From Planctomycetota bacterium (lineage in GTDB: Bacteria; Planctomycetota; UBA1135; GCA-002686595), in assembly GCA_029259595.1 (NCBI GenBank), contig JAJDEW010000168.1:21921-85920 (forward strand): a DNA stretch of 64,000 bases. The letters run 5' to 3'. The notes below the pieces were generated by a model. That model saw nothing but the letters and a program-made list of their open reading frames with translations. It was not told the DNA's origin and did not search any database. Position numbers and translations under genes: made by a program. Of the stretch, positions 52,403 to 61,434 are shown piece by piece. Numbering within the stretch: the first letter of the stretch is position 1; the number at the start of each line of letters is the position of its first letter.

Positions 52403-54141
52403 GCGCCGAGCGCGTTCTCGGGGCGTCTCGGCGCACCTCGGCCTTGGTCGCCGTGGCCCTCGTGGTCCTCGTCTTCGTCGCCTTCGGGCGTGCGGTGGGC
52501 AACGACTTCGTCACCTACGACGACGACACCTACATCACCGCCAATCCGTTGGTGCTGGGCGGGGTTACGGCGCGGGGCGTCATTGAGGCCTTCACGACCT
52601 TCCATGCCGCCAACTGGCACCCTGTGACGTGGCTGTCGCACATGCTCGACGTCGAGCTCTTCGGTCTCGATCCGGGCAAGCACCACCTCGTCGGTGTCGC
52701 GCTCCACGCGTTGAACGCGGTCCTTCTGTTCGCGGCGATCCTGATGTCGACGCGCCGTCTCTGGCCGGCAGCGCTCGTAGCGGCGCTCTTCGCCGTGCAC
52801 CCGCTGCGCGTCGAGTCGGTCGTCTGGGCTTCGGAGCGCAAGGACCTCCTGGCGGGAACCTTCTGGCTCTGCACTCTCCTGGCCTGGGCGCGCTACGGCA
52901 GAACTGGACGGCGCCGGCCCTGGGTGGCTTCGATCGTGTTCCTGTTCCTGGGCCTGCTCGCGAAGCCGATGCTGGTCACGCTGCCCTTCGTGCTACTCCT
53001 GATCGATCGCTGGCCGCTGCAGCGCCTGCGGGACGTGACGGCACTGCGCCTCGTGCTCGAGAAGCTCCCGCACTTCGGACTCGTCGTCGCCTCCTGCATG
53101 GTGACCTCGATCGCTCAGGAGCGCGGCGGAGCGATCAGCTCGCTCGGGTCGCTGCCGTTCGTCGCGCGCCTCGGCAACGCGGCCCTGGCGGTGACGTCCT
53201 ATGTCGGCGCGACGCTCTGGCCGCAGGGCCTGGCGTGCATCTACCCGCTCGACGTTCCACCGCCGGAGGGAGCAGGCCGAGGCCTCGGTCTGGCCGCGAG
53301 TCTGGCCATCGCATTCGTCGTCCTCTCGATCGTGGGTGCGTTCGTGCTGCGGCGGCGCGCGCCCTGGTTCACGACAGGCTGGCTCTGGTTCATCGGCTCG
53401 CTCGTGCCTGTGGCCGGGCTGGTGCAGGTCGGTTCGCAGAGCCATGCGGACCGCTACACGTACCTGCCGACGATCGGGCTCGTGCTGGCGGGGGTGTTCG
53501 CCGCGGACGCTTGGCTGCGGTTGCGGCCGGAGTTCGTACGGCCGGCGCTGTTCGGCGCCGCCGGTGCGGTGCTCGCGCTCACCTTCGCGAGTGTGCGGCA
53601 GACGGCGACGTGGCGCGACAGCGAGACGCTGTATCGACGGGCGCTCGCCGTCACCGACCGCAACTACGTGGCGAACCACAACCTGGGCAACGTGTTCGTG
53701 CTACGAGGACAACCGGCCGAGGCCCTGCCCTACTTCGAGCGTGCGCTCGAGCTGCATCCGAATTACTACCCGGCCTTGAACGGACTCGGCGACGCGCTTT
53801 CGCGACTGGAGCGCTATGCGGAGGCGCAGGCCGCGCTCGAGCACTGCGTCAGGGTGCGACCGGACTATGCCGAAGGCCACAACAACCTGGGACTGGTGCA
53901 CGGCAAGCTCGGCGCGCTGGATGCCGCCGTGCGCGAGTTTCGCCGGGCGGTCGAGCTCGCCCCCGATCACGCTGTCATCCATGCCAACCTCGCGAGTGCC
54001 TATGCACTGGGGGGCAGCTTCGAGGCGGCCGTCGCGCACTTCGAGGAGGCGCTGCGACTCGCGCCGGAGAACCGGGCGATTGAAGCGAGCCTGGCGCGCG
54101 CGCGGGCAGGTCTGGCGGCGGCGAGGGGAGGGGACGGGTGA
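52399..54141 (+). CDS. TMTC-like membrane/TPR glycosyltransferase, paralogue 4
   Basis: Fourth paralogue, 580 residues. The loop YDDDTYITANPLVLGGVT carries the Asp-Asp site; NWHPVTWLSHMLDVELFGL, HPLRVESVVWASERKDLLAG and LLAKPMLVTLPFVLLLIDRW follow. Its VVWASERKD variant and the VYPLDV-like Cys-Ile-Tyr-Pro stretch make it the most diverged of the first four. The TPR tail (about 405-575) includes YVANHNLGNVFVLRGQPAEA and AEGHNNLGLVHGKLGALDAA. GTGA overlaps occur at both ends. No signal of truncation. Confidence 0.82.
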   Translation: MSAERVLGASRRTSALVAVALVVLVFVAFGRAVGNDFVTYDDDTYITANPLVLGGVTARGVIEAFTTFHAANWHPVTWLSHMLDVELFGLDPGKHHLVGVALHALNAVLLFAAILMSTRRLWPAALVAALFAVHPLRVESVVWASERKDLLAGTFWLCTLLAWARYGRTGRRRPWVASIVFLFLGLLAKPMLVTLPFVLLLIDRWPLQRLRDVTALRLVLEKLPHFGLVVASCMVTSIAQERGGAISSLGSLPFVARLGNAALAVTSYVGATLWPQGLACIYPLDVPPPEGAGRGLGLAASLAIAFVVLSIVGAFVLRRRAPWFTTGWLWFIGSLVPVAGLVQVGSQSHADRYTYLPTIGLVLAGVFAADAWLRLRPEFVRPALFGAAGAVLALTFASVRQTATWRDSETLYRRALAVTDRNYVANHNLGNVFVLRGQPAEALPYFERALELHPNYYPALNGLGDALSRLERYAEAQAALEHCVRVRPDYAEGHNNLGLVHGKLGALDAAVREFRRAVELAPDHAVIHANLASAYALGGSFEAAVAHFEEALRLAPENRAIEASLARARAGLAAARGGDG

Positions 54142-56051
54142 GCGAAGCGCGTCGCTTCCGCCTTGCGGCCGTCGCTCTCTTTCTCGCGACGCTCGCGCTC
54201 TGGTCCCGCGCGCTCGGGAACGACTTCGTCAATATCGACGACGGCGACTACGTGCTGCAGAACCCCGTCGTGCGGTCGGGGATCACGGGTGAAGGTCTGG
54301 TCCGGGCCTTCAGCGGTACGCATTCCGCGAACTGGCATCCCTTGACGTGGGTGTCGCACATGCTCGACATCGAGCTCTTTGGCCTCGAGCCGGCCGGACA
54401 TCACGCGACCAGCATCTGCCTGCACGCCCTGGCCGCGGTGGCGCTCTTCGGGGCGCTCCTCAGGCTGACCGGGCGCTTCGGACCGGCGCTGGTCGTCGCC
54501 ATCATCTTCGCGGTGCACCCGCTGCGCGTCGAGTCGGTCGCCTGGGTCTCCGAGCGCAAGGACGTGCTCGCGGGGTTGTTTGGCTTCTTGACCCTGGGCG
54601 CCTGGGCGCGCTACGCGGATCGGCCGAGCCGCCGGAACATGGTGCCCGTCGTCGGTTGGCTCGCCGCCGGTCTGCTCTCGAAGCCGATGCTCGTCACCTG
54701 GCCGTTTCTGTTGCTCGTCCTCGACTTTTGGCCGCTGGGCCGTTGGGGTCGGGTTCCGATGAGGCGGCTCGTGCAGGAGAAGGCGCCCCTGTTCGCGCTC
54801 GTCGCGATCTCGGTGATCGTGACGTACCTGGCGCAGTCGGGCTACGGCACGGCGCGCGGCTTCGGCGAGCTGACGCTCGGGCAGCGCGGCGCGAACGCTG
54901 CGATCGCGACGGTGACCTACGTCGTCAAGACGATCTGGCCGTCGAACCTGGCCGTCTTCTATCCGCACCCGGCGATCTTGGATCCCGGGGCGTCACGTCT
55001 GCTCGGAGCTACCGCGGCGTTGGCGCTCTTGGCCGCGGTGTCCGCCCTCGCGCTCCGTGAGCGGAGGCGGTTGCCGTGGTTGTTCACATCCTGGTTCTGG
55101 TTCCTCGGGACGCTCGTCCCGGTGATCGGCCTGGTGCAGGTCGGCAGTCAATCCTGGGCCAACCGCTACGCCTACCTTCCGACGGTCGGGCTCACGATCG
55201 GGTTCGTGTGGGGGCTGGACGAGCTCTTGCGCAGGCTCGCGGCCCGGCCGTTCGTTGCGCCGGCTTTGGCCGCGGCCGTCGTGGCCGCCTTGGGCCCGGT
55301 GACCTGGAGAGAGCTCGGTTACTGGCGCGACAGCGCGACACTGCACAGGCGCGCGCTGGCCGTCACCACGGACAACTGGTTCGCGCACTATGGGCTTGGT
55401 CTGCAGCTCGCGACCGCCGGCGATCTGCCCGGCGCCAGCGAGCAGTTCGAGCGCGCGCTCGCGATCGATCCGACGCACTTTCCGTCCTGGCTGAGTCTGG
55501 GTGACGCGCTGGAGCGTCTCGACCCGCCACGGCGCGAGCAGGCCATCGCGGCCTATCGGCGGGCCGCGCAGCTGCGGAGCGACTACGTGGACGCTCACTA
55601 CCGGCTGGGCGTGGCGCTGGCGCGGTCCGAGCGCTTCGAAGAGGCTGTCGGCGCCTACGAGAACGCGCTGCGCCACGATCCGGACCACGTCGGTGCGCTA
55701 CGGAACCTGGCGCTGGCGGTCGCCCGGACGGGGCGGCCCCAGGATGCGGTCGAGCTGCTCGGTCGCGCGGTCGAGTTGGCGCCCGACGACGGCGAATCGC
55801 GCTACTTGTACGGCTTCGTTCTTCTCGGGCTCCAACGCCCGCTCGAGGCGCGCGAGCAGCTCGAACAGGCCGTGCGGTTGCGACCGCGCGATCCGGACGC
55901 GATCTCGAAACTGGGCGTGGCGCTGGCCGCGACCGGACGCTACCGCGAGGCCGAGCGACGCTTCGAAGAGGTGCTGGTGCTGGCTCCCGAGCACGCCGAA
56001 GCGACGGCGCAGCTGCAGAACCTGCGCACGGGTCCGCTGCGCGGCGAGTGA
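54138..56051 (+). CDS. TMTC-like membrane/TPR glycosyltransferase, paralogue 5
   Basis: Fifth and last paralogue, 637 residues. The loop reads IDDGDYVLQNPVVRSGIT, so the Tyr before Asp-Asp is Ile; NWHPLTWVSHMLDIELFGL, HPLRVESVAWVSERKDVLAG and KTIWPSNLAVFYPHPAILD are retained. It has a long TPR tail of about six repeats (residues 400-632), for example YVDAHYRLGVALARSERFEE and HVGALRNLALAVARTGRPQD. The operon ends here, facing a convergent sulfatase-superfamily gene 16 bases away. Acceptor specificity, if set by the TPRs, may differ among the five. Confidence 0.82.
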   Translation: MSEARRFRLAAVALFLATLALWSRALGNDFVNIDDGDYVLQNPVVRSGITGEGLVRAFSGTHSANWHPLTWVSHMLDIELFGLEPAGHHATSICLHALAAVALFGALLRLTGRFGPALVVAIIFAVHPLRVESVAWVSERKDVLAGLFGFLTLGAWARYADRPSRRNMVPVVGWLAAGLLSKPMLVTWPFLLLVLDFWPLGRWGRVPMRRLVQEKAPLFALVAISVIVTYLAQSGYGTARGFGELTLGQRGANAAIATVTYVVKTIWPSNLAVFYPHPAILDPGASRLLGATAALALLAAVSALALRERRRLPWLFTSWFWFLGTLVPVIGLVQVGSQSWANRYAYLPTVGLTIGFVWGLDELLRRLAARPFVAPALAAAVVAALGPVTWRELGYWRDSATLHRRALAVTTDNWFAHYGLGLQLATAGDLPGASEQFERALAIDPTHFPSWLSLGDALERLDPPRREQAIAAYRRAAQLRSDYVDAHYRLGVALARSERFEEAVGAYENALRHDPDHVGALRNLALAVARTGRPQDAVELLGRAVELAPDDGESRYLYGFVLLGLQRPLEAREQLEQAVRLRPRDPDAISKLGVALAATGRYREAERRFEEVLVLAPEHAEATAQLQNLRTGPLRGE

Positions 56052-56067
56052 GCGCCCACGACCGGGG

Positions 56068-57483
56068 TCAGTGCTGGTCGCCGGAGACGTAGCCGAGCGC
56101 CTTCAGCAGCTCGATGTCCGAGGGGCTCATGTCCTGCAGGATCGCGTCGGCGTCGGATTTCACGCGGTCGCGGTAGCCTTCGAGTGCCGCCTTCAGAGCC
56201 TCGAAGCCGGCTGCGTCCGTGTCGCGCAGGTCGGTGTCGGTGTCCGCGAGACTCGTGTAGCTTTCGATACCGTACGACAGGTCGGGTGAGAGCTTGCCGA
56301 CGATGCGTTTGCCTCCGCGGATCAACGCGAAGCGCTTCGCGAAACGCGCCGCGCCGAGCGTGGCCTGGTAGACGTCGCTGTCCGTCGCGGTGGCGTCCGG
56401 CGCCAGGAGATCGCGGCCGGGGAGATCCGGATCGGGCTCGAGCCCGATGGCGCGTACGAGCGTCGGGAACAGGTCGACGAGGCTGACGACGTCCCCGCGC
56501 CGTCCGGGCGGCACGTCGGGCAGGCTGAGGATCAGCGGCACGTGTACCAGCGGCTCCGTCAGCGTCTCGCCGTGCGCGAACCAGTAGTCGTTCTCACCGA
56601 GGGACTCGCCGTGGTCGGCGACGAAGACGATCACGGCTTCGTCGAGCAGGCCGCGCTCCCGGACCCCGTTCAGGAGTCGACCGACCTCCAGGTCCATGTT
56701 GCGGATCTCGGCCTGGTAGGCGGCGCGGTAGTAGCCCTGCCGCTGCTCCCTTCCGATCTGCTGATAACCCGGGATGCCGCCGATTCCCGAATGGTCGTCG
56801 CCGGCCAGGAGTTCGATCTGGCGCGAGCCGCCCGGGCGCGCGAGCTCCGCGCCGAGGTATTGCTCGAGGAGCCTGGGCGGGGGGGTGTAGGGGCCGTGCG
56901 GATCCTGATAGTGCACCCAGAGGAAGTCGTGGCCCGGCGCCGCCTGCAGACGGTCGAGCGTGCGCAGAGCGTCGTCCGTCGTGTTCTTGGCGACGCGCTC
57001 GGGAATGCCGCGCTGGATCTCGACGTCGTCGAACGTGTCGTCGTACTCGTCGAAGCCGCGATTCAGGTTCGTGCTGCGGCGCAGGACCCAGTTCGAAACG
57101 ACCGCGCCGGTCGAGTAGCCGCGCTGCTTCAACGCGCTCGCGAGCGTTTCGACGTTGGCGAGCGCGTGCTCGTTGCTCAGGATCAGGTTCTGCTCGGGAT
57201 AGCGGCCGGTCAGGATCGTGCTGATCGAAGGGACCGTGAACGAGCTCGGAGCCCAGGCGGACTCGAAGACGAGACCTCCCTCCGCTAGCCGGTCCAGGGA
57301 CGGCGTCAGCCCCAGGGTGTTGCCGTAGGCGCCGAGGTGATCGGCTCGCAGCGTATCGACGCTGATCAGGAGGACGAGCGGCGGCGTGCGGGCCGGGGTC
57401 CGGTCCGATCCGGAGCAGGCGGCCAGGACGAGGCAGACCGCGCTAGCGAGGGTCGTGACGGAGTAGCGGACGGCGTGCTGCAT
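56068..57483 (-). CDS. Sulfatase-superfamily lipoprotein with Thr at the nucleophile position
   Basis: A 471-residue lipoprotein: signal with lipobox LVLAAC (Cys23), then an alkaline-phosphatase-superfamily domain. Metal motifs are LLISVDTLRADHLGAYG (Asp43) and VIVFVADHGESLGEND. The nucleophile box reads T83-V-P-S-I in SSFTVPSISTILTG, so formylglycine cannot form there; a Thr-dependent phosphotransfer or hydrolysis is possible. WVHYQDPHGPYTPPP supplies a further metal/substrate His. It ends with LLKALGYVSG. It converges on the TMTC-like operon and is divergent (100 bases) from the GT39-like gene, suggesting envelope glycan decoration. Confidence 0.85.
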   Translation of the reverse strand: MQHAVRYSVTTLASAVCLVLAACSGSDRTPARTPPLVLLISVDTLRADHLGAYGNTLGLTPSLDRLAEGGLVFESAWAPSSFTVPSISTILTGRYPEQNLILSNEHALANVETLASALKQRGYSTGAVVSNWVLRRSTNLNRGFDEYDDTFDDVEIQRGIPERVAKNTTDDALRTLDRLQAAPGHDFLWVHYQDPHGPYTPPPRLLEQYLGAELARPGGSRQIELLAGDDHSGIGGIPGYQQIGREQRQGYYRAAYQAEIRNMDLEVGRLLNGVRERGLLDEAVIVFVADHGESLGENDYWFAHGETLTEPLVHVPLILSLPDVPPGRRGDVVSLVDLFPTLVRAIGLEPDPDLPGRDLLAPDATATDSDVYQATLGAARFAKRFALIRGGKRIVGKLSPDLSYGIESYTSLADTDTDLRDTDAAGFEALKAALEGYRDRVKSDADAILQDMSPSDIELLKALGYVSGDQH

Positions 57484-57583
57484 CGGTTCGAGCGGGGGAA
57501 GCTACCAGACCGCCCCGCGCTTCGGGAGGATCGATCCCGTTCCCTCTACGGGCGCGTGGAGTCTCCGTTAGCATGTCGCGCCC

Positions 57584-59296
57584 GTGTCCGACACCGTTCC
57601 CTCCAGTCGCGACTCACGAGCGCTCTCGTACCGAGCCGGCAGCGCCGTCGTCGCGCTCGCCACGGTCCTGGCGTTGGCGCTCTTCGCAGGCAAGGCCTAC
57701 ACGGTCGACGATCCGCTCTTCCTCTGGTTGGCCGAGCACGTCCAGGAACACCCGCTGGACTTCTTCGGCTTCACGGTCAACTGGTACGGCACACAGGAGC
57801 CGATGTGGGCGGTGACGAAGAACCCGCCCTTGATGGGCTATGTCCTGGCCCTCGCGGCGGCGGTCGTCGGCTGGAGCGAGCGCGCCTTGCACCTCGTCTG
57901 CATCCTGCCCGCCGTGGCCGCCGCGCTCGGAACGCTGCGGTTGGCGCGCGCGACCTCGCAGCGCCCCGTGGAGGCGGCGCTGATCGCGATCTTCTCGCCG
58001 GTCTTTCTCGTGTCGAGCACCAACGTCATGTGCGACACGCTCATGCTGGCGTTGTGGGTGTGGGCGGTGATCTTCTTTCGTGAAGGCCTGGACGGGCGAC
58101 GTGGGCGGCTGCCGGCGGCGGCGGTGTCGATCGCGCTCGCGGGGCTGACGAAGTACTTCGCCCTGGCACTGCTACCGCTCCTGTTCGTCTACGGCTTGCA
58201 CGAGAAGCGTCGCCTTGGAGCCTGGACCGCGTGGCTCTGCGTACCGGTCGCCGTGTTCGTCGCCTACCAGCTCGGAACCGAGGCAGCCTACGGGCGCGGG
58301 CTCCTGACCGATGCCGCGGGCTACGCGGGCGCCTTTCAGCTCGATGGTCGTGGGCCGAGCCTCGTGGCGAAGGCCTTCGTCGGGCTCGTGTTCGCGGGCG
58401 GCTGTCTTGCGCCCGTCGTCTTCCTGGCGCCGCTGCTGTGGACCTGGCGCGGTCTAGCCATCGGGCTGCTCCTGACGTCAGGATTCCTCGGCGTGCAGCT
58501 GGGTACCGATGTGTTCGCGGGCATCGACACCCTGCAAGTGCCGGAGGTCGGTCCCGGCCTCGCCGCACAGCGCGCCGTGCTCGCGACGGCCGGCGTGGGC
58601 GTGCTGGCGCTCGTGCTGCGCGCGGCGACGCGGGCGCGCGACGCCGACACGTGGCTCCTTGTCCTGTGGGTGGCCGGCACCTTCGTCTTCGCGGCCTTCG
58701 TGAACTGGTCCGAGAACGGCCGCTCCAACCTGCCGATGGCGCCTGCCTTCGGGATCCTGGCGGTGCGCGGGTTGCGGGCTCGCTCCGGACGAGCACCGCG
58801 AGGCTTGCAGGTCGGCCTGGCCCTGGCCGCGCTCTTCGGACTGCTGGTGGCCGATGCAGACCGGCGCTGGTCCGACGCTGCACGCCGTAGCGCCCGTGAG
58901 CTCGCCCAGAAGAGCGCGGGCGGGACCACGAGCGTGCGCTTCCAGGGCCACTGGGGACTGCAGTACTACCTCGAGCGCGCCGGCCTCGAGAGCCTGGATC
59001 TCCTACGCGATACGCTCGCTCCCGGCGACCTCCTGCTCCTGCCGACGAACAACACCGACGTGCGACCGCCACCCGAGCCGCCGGTCTGTGTCCCGGTCGC
59101 CGAAGTCGTCGTGCCGAATCGAGGCCTCCTGCACACGTTCTCGAAGCCGCTCGGAGCGAGCTTCTATGCCGCGAGCGGTGGACCCATGCCCTTTGCCTTC
59201 GGCGCCGTCCCCGACGAAACCGTGCAGGTCTGGGAGGTGCGCCAGCGCTTTCGCTATCCCCCACTGCGCTTGAATCTGACCCCCGAGGAGCGCTGA
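57584..59296 (+). CDS. GT39/ArnT-like polyprenyl-phosphate-sugar glycosyltransferase
   Basis: A 570-residue protein with about 11 membrane helices. The first extracytoplasmic loop has YTVDDPLFLWLAEHVQ with the acidic catalytic pair, and VTKNPPLMGYVLALAA matches the KNPPL motif of GT39/GT83 enzymes. SSTNVMCDTLMLALWVWA and LTKYFALALLPLLFVYGL are typical of the family. A periplasmic domain follows the last helix (about 440-570). Start GTG 57584. The family transfers mannose or aminoarabinose from lipid carriers to proteins, lipid A or glycans. It lies between two sulfatase-superfamily genes and next to the TMTC-like array. Confidence 0.85.
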   Translation: MSDTVPSSRDSRALSYRAGSAVVALATVLALALFAGKAYTVDDPLFLWLAEHVQEHPLDFFGFTVNWYGTQEPMWAVTKNPPLMGYVLALAAAVVGWSERALHLVCILPAVAAALGTLRLARATSQRPVEAALIAIFSPVFLVSSTNVMCDTLMLALWVWAVIFFREGLDGRRGRLPAAAVSIALAGLTKYFALALLPLLFVYGLHEKRRLGAWTAWLCVPVAVFVAYQLGTEAAYGRGLLTDAAGYAGAFQLDGRGPSLVAKAFVGLVFAGGCLAPVVFLAPLLWTWRGLAIGLLLTSGFLGVQLGTDVFAGIDTLQVPEVGPGLAAQRAVLATAGVGVLALVLRAATRARDADTWLLVLWVAGTFVFAAFVNWSENGRSNLPMAPAFGILAVRGLRARSGRAPRGLQVGLALAALFGLLVADADRRWSDAARRSARELAQKSAGGTTSVRFQGHWGLQYYLERAGLESLDLLRDTLAPGDLLLLPTNNTDVRPPPEPPVCVPVAEVVVPNRGLLHTFSKPLGASFYAASGGPMPFAFGAVPDETVQVWEVRQRFRYPPLRLNLTPEER

Positions 59297-59332
59297 CCCG
59301 GATCCGGAAGCGAGCCTCTGAGGAATGCGGGC

Positions 59333-59497
59333 TAGCAGCCTGATGAAGAAGTCATCCGGCGCGCTGCGTGCGTCCGGAAAGCCCGGCCGGCACACGAGAG
59401 CCTCGCCGAATCGACCGATTCGCCTGCGTTCTCGCGCACCCGCCGGGTCTCCCGGTCACATGCATCGCATCCGAAGCACATTTCCATCAGGCTGCTA
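59333..59497. mobile_element. MITE-like element with terminal inverted repeats and TA ends
   Basis: CTAGCAGCCTGATG (59332-59345) is repeated in perfect inverse as CATCAGGCTGCTAG (59485-59498), and weaker matching continues for about a dozen bases inward. The ends fall on TA dinucleotides, as expected for a TA target duplication of IS630/mariner-type elements. The 165-bp interior has no coding potential and contains a small internal palindrome, CGAATCG/CGATTCG. It fills the gap between the GT39-like gene and the next gene, ending 11 bases before that start codon. Confidence 0.6.
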
Positions 59498-59508
59498 GGA
59501 TGCGCGCC

Positions 59509-61317
59509 ATGGCGGGGCAAAGAGCGAAGGTGAGAACGTCGGCCGCGGGAAGGACGGGCGTCGCGTTGGGCGTGTTCCTGTTCGTCGGTGGTGGTTGTGG
59601 GGGGGACGTGGACACGTATCGGGCCTACGTCGGCCTTTACGAGCACACGGAAGCGTCGGTCGCCAACGCGGCCTGGAACCTGAAGACCGGCCTGATGGAC
59701 GAGCTCAAGACCGATGCGGTGCTGGTCGCGACGCTGGGCGAGCCGCTGCGGTTCGAGGGACTCGACGCCGCTGGCCCCGCGACCCTGCATTTCGATTGGC
59801 GCCTGTTCTCGAGCGAGGCCCTGGCCGGAGCCGAGCTTCGCGTCGACACCGGCGGGGGCGCGCTCGAACGCTTCGACCTGGCGTCCGTTTCGGTTCCCGT
59901 CGGAGCCTGGGGGCGGGCGAGCGTCGCGCTGAGGGGCGCGGGTCCGATCGAGACGCTCGAGCTCACCGTGGCTTCGGAGGAGTACGCCGGGACGCTGATC
60001 GCGCTCGCGCGGCCGCACCTGCGCTTCGACCGGAAGGTGACCCCGCCGTCCGCGCCCCCCCGGCAGGTGATCCTGATCACGACCGATACGCTGCGACGCG
60101 ACTATCTCGGCTGCTACGGGAACGAACGCGTGCAGACCACGTACCTCGACGCCTTCGCGGACGATTGTGTCGTCTTCGAGGACGCGATCTCGGTCACGAA
60201 CGTGACGAATCCGTCGCACGTATCGATCTTCACGTCGCTGTACCTCGCCGACCATGGTGTGAAGGACAATCACTCGCGGCTCGCGGCCGGTGCACCGACC
60301 TTGATGCAGGAATTCGCCGCGCAGGGCCTGCATACGGGGGGCATCGTGGCGGCCGCGAATTTCGATCCGACGCGCTCGGGCTTGGCGGCACGCTTCGACG
60401 ACTTCCACGGCTGCACGCTGTATCACGAACGGCGGGCCGAGGACGTGAACGCCGACGCCTTCGAATGGCTGGGGGAGCATCAGGACGAGGACTTCTTCCT
60501 GTGGCTGCACTACTTCGATGTGCACATGCCCTATGCGCCCCCGCCACCCTACGACACGCTGTTCACGGATACCGGCGAGGAGACGATCGAACGCCCGCTC
60601 GAGTACAAGGGCGATCCGGCCTGGTTCCGGAGCTCGGACGAGCTGCAAGACTACGAGAACCGCTACCGCGGCGAGCTGGCGTACCTGGACGATCGGTTGG
60701 GCGAGCTGTTCGACTTCCTGCGCTCGGTCGGGGTCTACGAGCGGGCCTGGATCACGCTGGTCTCCGACCACGGCGAAGCGCTCGGAGAGCACGGCATCTA
60801 CTTCGACCACCAGGGCCTGCACGACGAGACGACAGCCGTACCGCTACTCTTCAAGCTGCCGGAATCCGCGCGCACGGGCCGTGTCGCGGGGCTCGTTTCG
60901 ACCCTCGACATCTATCCGACCTGGTTCGATTTCCTCGGCTTCGAGTTGAACCACCCCGTGCGCGGCAACAGCCTGCGGGCCAGCATCGAGACCGGCGCCG
61001 CGTCGCCGCAGCCCGTAGCCTTCTCCGAGCATGCGCACGGGCTGCAGGTCTCGGCGCGGACCGCGACCCAGCGCGCCATCTGGGGGCTCGAGGACCGTGC
61101 GATTTGGCCGCACTTCGCGACCGAAGCCGGCCGCTTCCGCATCTACGACGTGACCGGGGAGGAAGCTCGGGACGTCACGGCCGAGACCCCGGCTTCCACG
61201 GACGCTCTGCGTGACGAGTTGCAGCGCTACCTCGACCGCGAGCTCTCGTTCGAGGCCGAGTCGATCGAGGACGAGGATTACCTCGAGAAGCTCCGCGCTC
61301 TCGGCTACGGACGCTGA
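59509..61317 (+). CDS. Sulfatase-superfamily lipoprotein with N-terminal beta domain
   Basis: A 602-residue lipoprotein. Lipobox FVGGGC puts the lipidated Cys at 30. Residues 40-180 form an extra beta-rich domain (TLHFDWRLFSSEALAGAEL) of no recognised family. The catalytic domain starts with VILITTDTLRRDYLGCYG (Asp193); the nucleophile box is T233-N-P-S-H in TNVTNPSHVSIFTS, again with Thr in place of Cys/Ser. LVSDHGEALGEHGIYFDHQG completes the metal site. It ends in KLRALGYGR. Start ATG 59509 has AGGA eight bases upstream, inside the end of the MITE-like element; ATG 59500 is an alternative. Confidence 0.85.
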   Translation: MAGQRAKVRTSAAGRTGVALGVFLFVGGGCGGDVDTYRAYVGLYEHTEASVANAAWNLKTGLMDELKTDAVLVATLGEPLRFEGLDAAGPATLHFDWRLFSSEALAGAELRVDTGGGALERFDLASVSVPVGAWGRASVALRGAGPIETLELTVASEEYAGTLIALARPHLRFDRKVTPPSAPPRQVILITTDTLRRDYLGCYGNERVQTTYLDAFADDCVVFEDAISVTNVTNPSHVSIFTSLYLADHGVKDNHSRLAAGAPTLMQEFAAQGLHTGGIVAAANFDPTRSGLAARFDDFHGCTLYHERRAEDVNADAFEWLGEHQDEDFFLWLHYFDVHMPYAPPPPYDTLFTDTGEETIERPLEYKGDPAWFRSSDELQDYENRYRGELAYLDDRLGELFDFLRSVGVYERAWITLVSDHGEALGEHGIYFDHQGLHDETTAVPLLFKLPESARTGRVAGLVSTLDIYPTWFDFLGFELNHPVRGNSLRASIETGAASPQPVAFSEHAHGLQVSARTATQRAIWGLEDRAIWPHFATEAGRFRIYDVTGEEARDVTAETPASTDALRDELQRYLDRELSFEAESIEDEDYLEKLRALGYGR

Positions 61318-61434
61318 ACGAAGAAGGACGGCCCGCGCGGGAAGACCGCGGACCGCCCTGGCAGTCGAAGCACTCTCTCGACGGGGTAGCCGGAACGCTC
61401 GCCTCGAAGCGGTCGAGGACTCCCCGCTTCTCCC

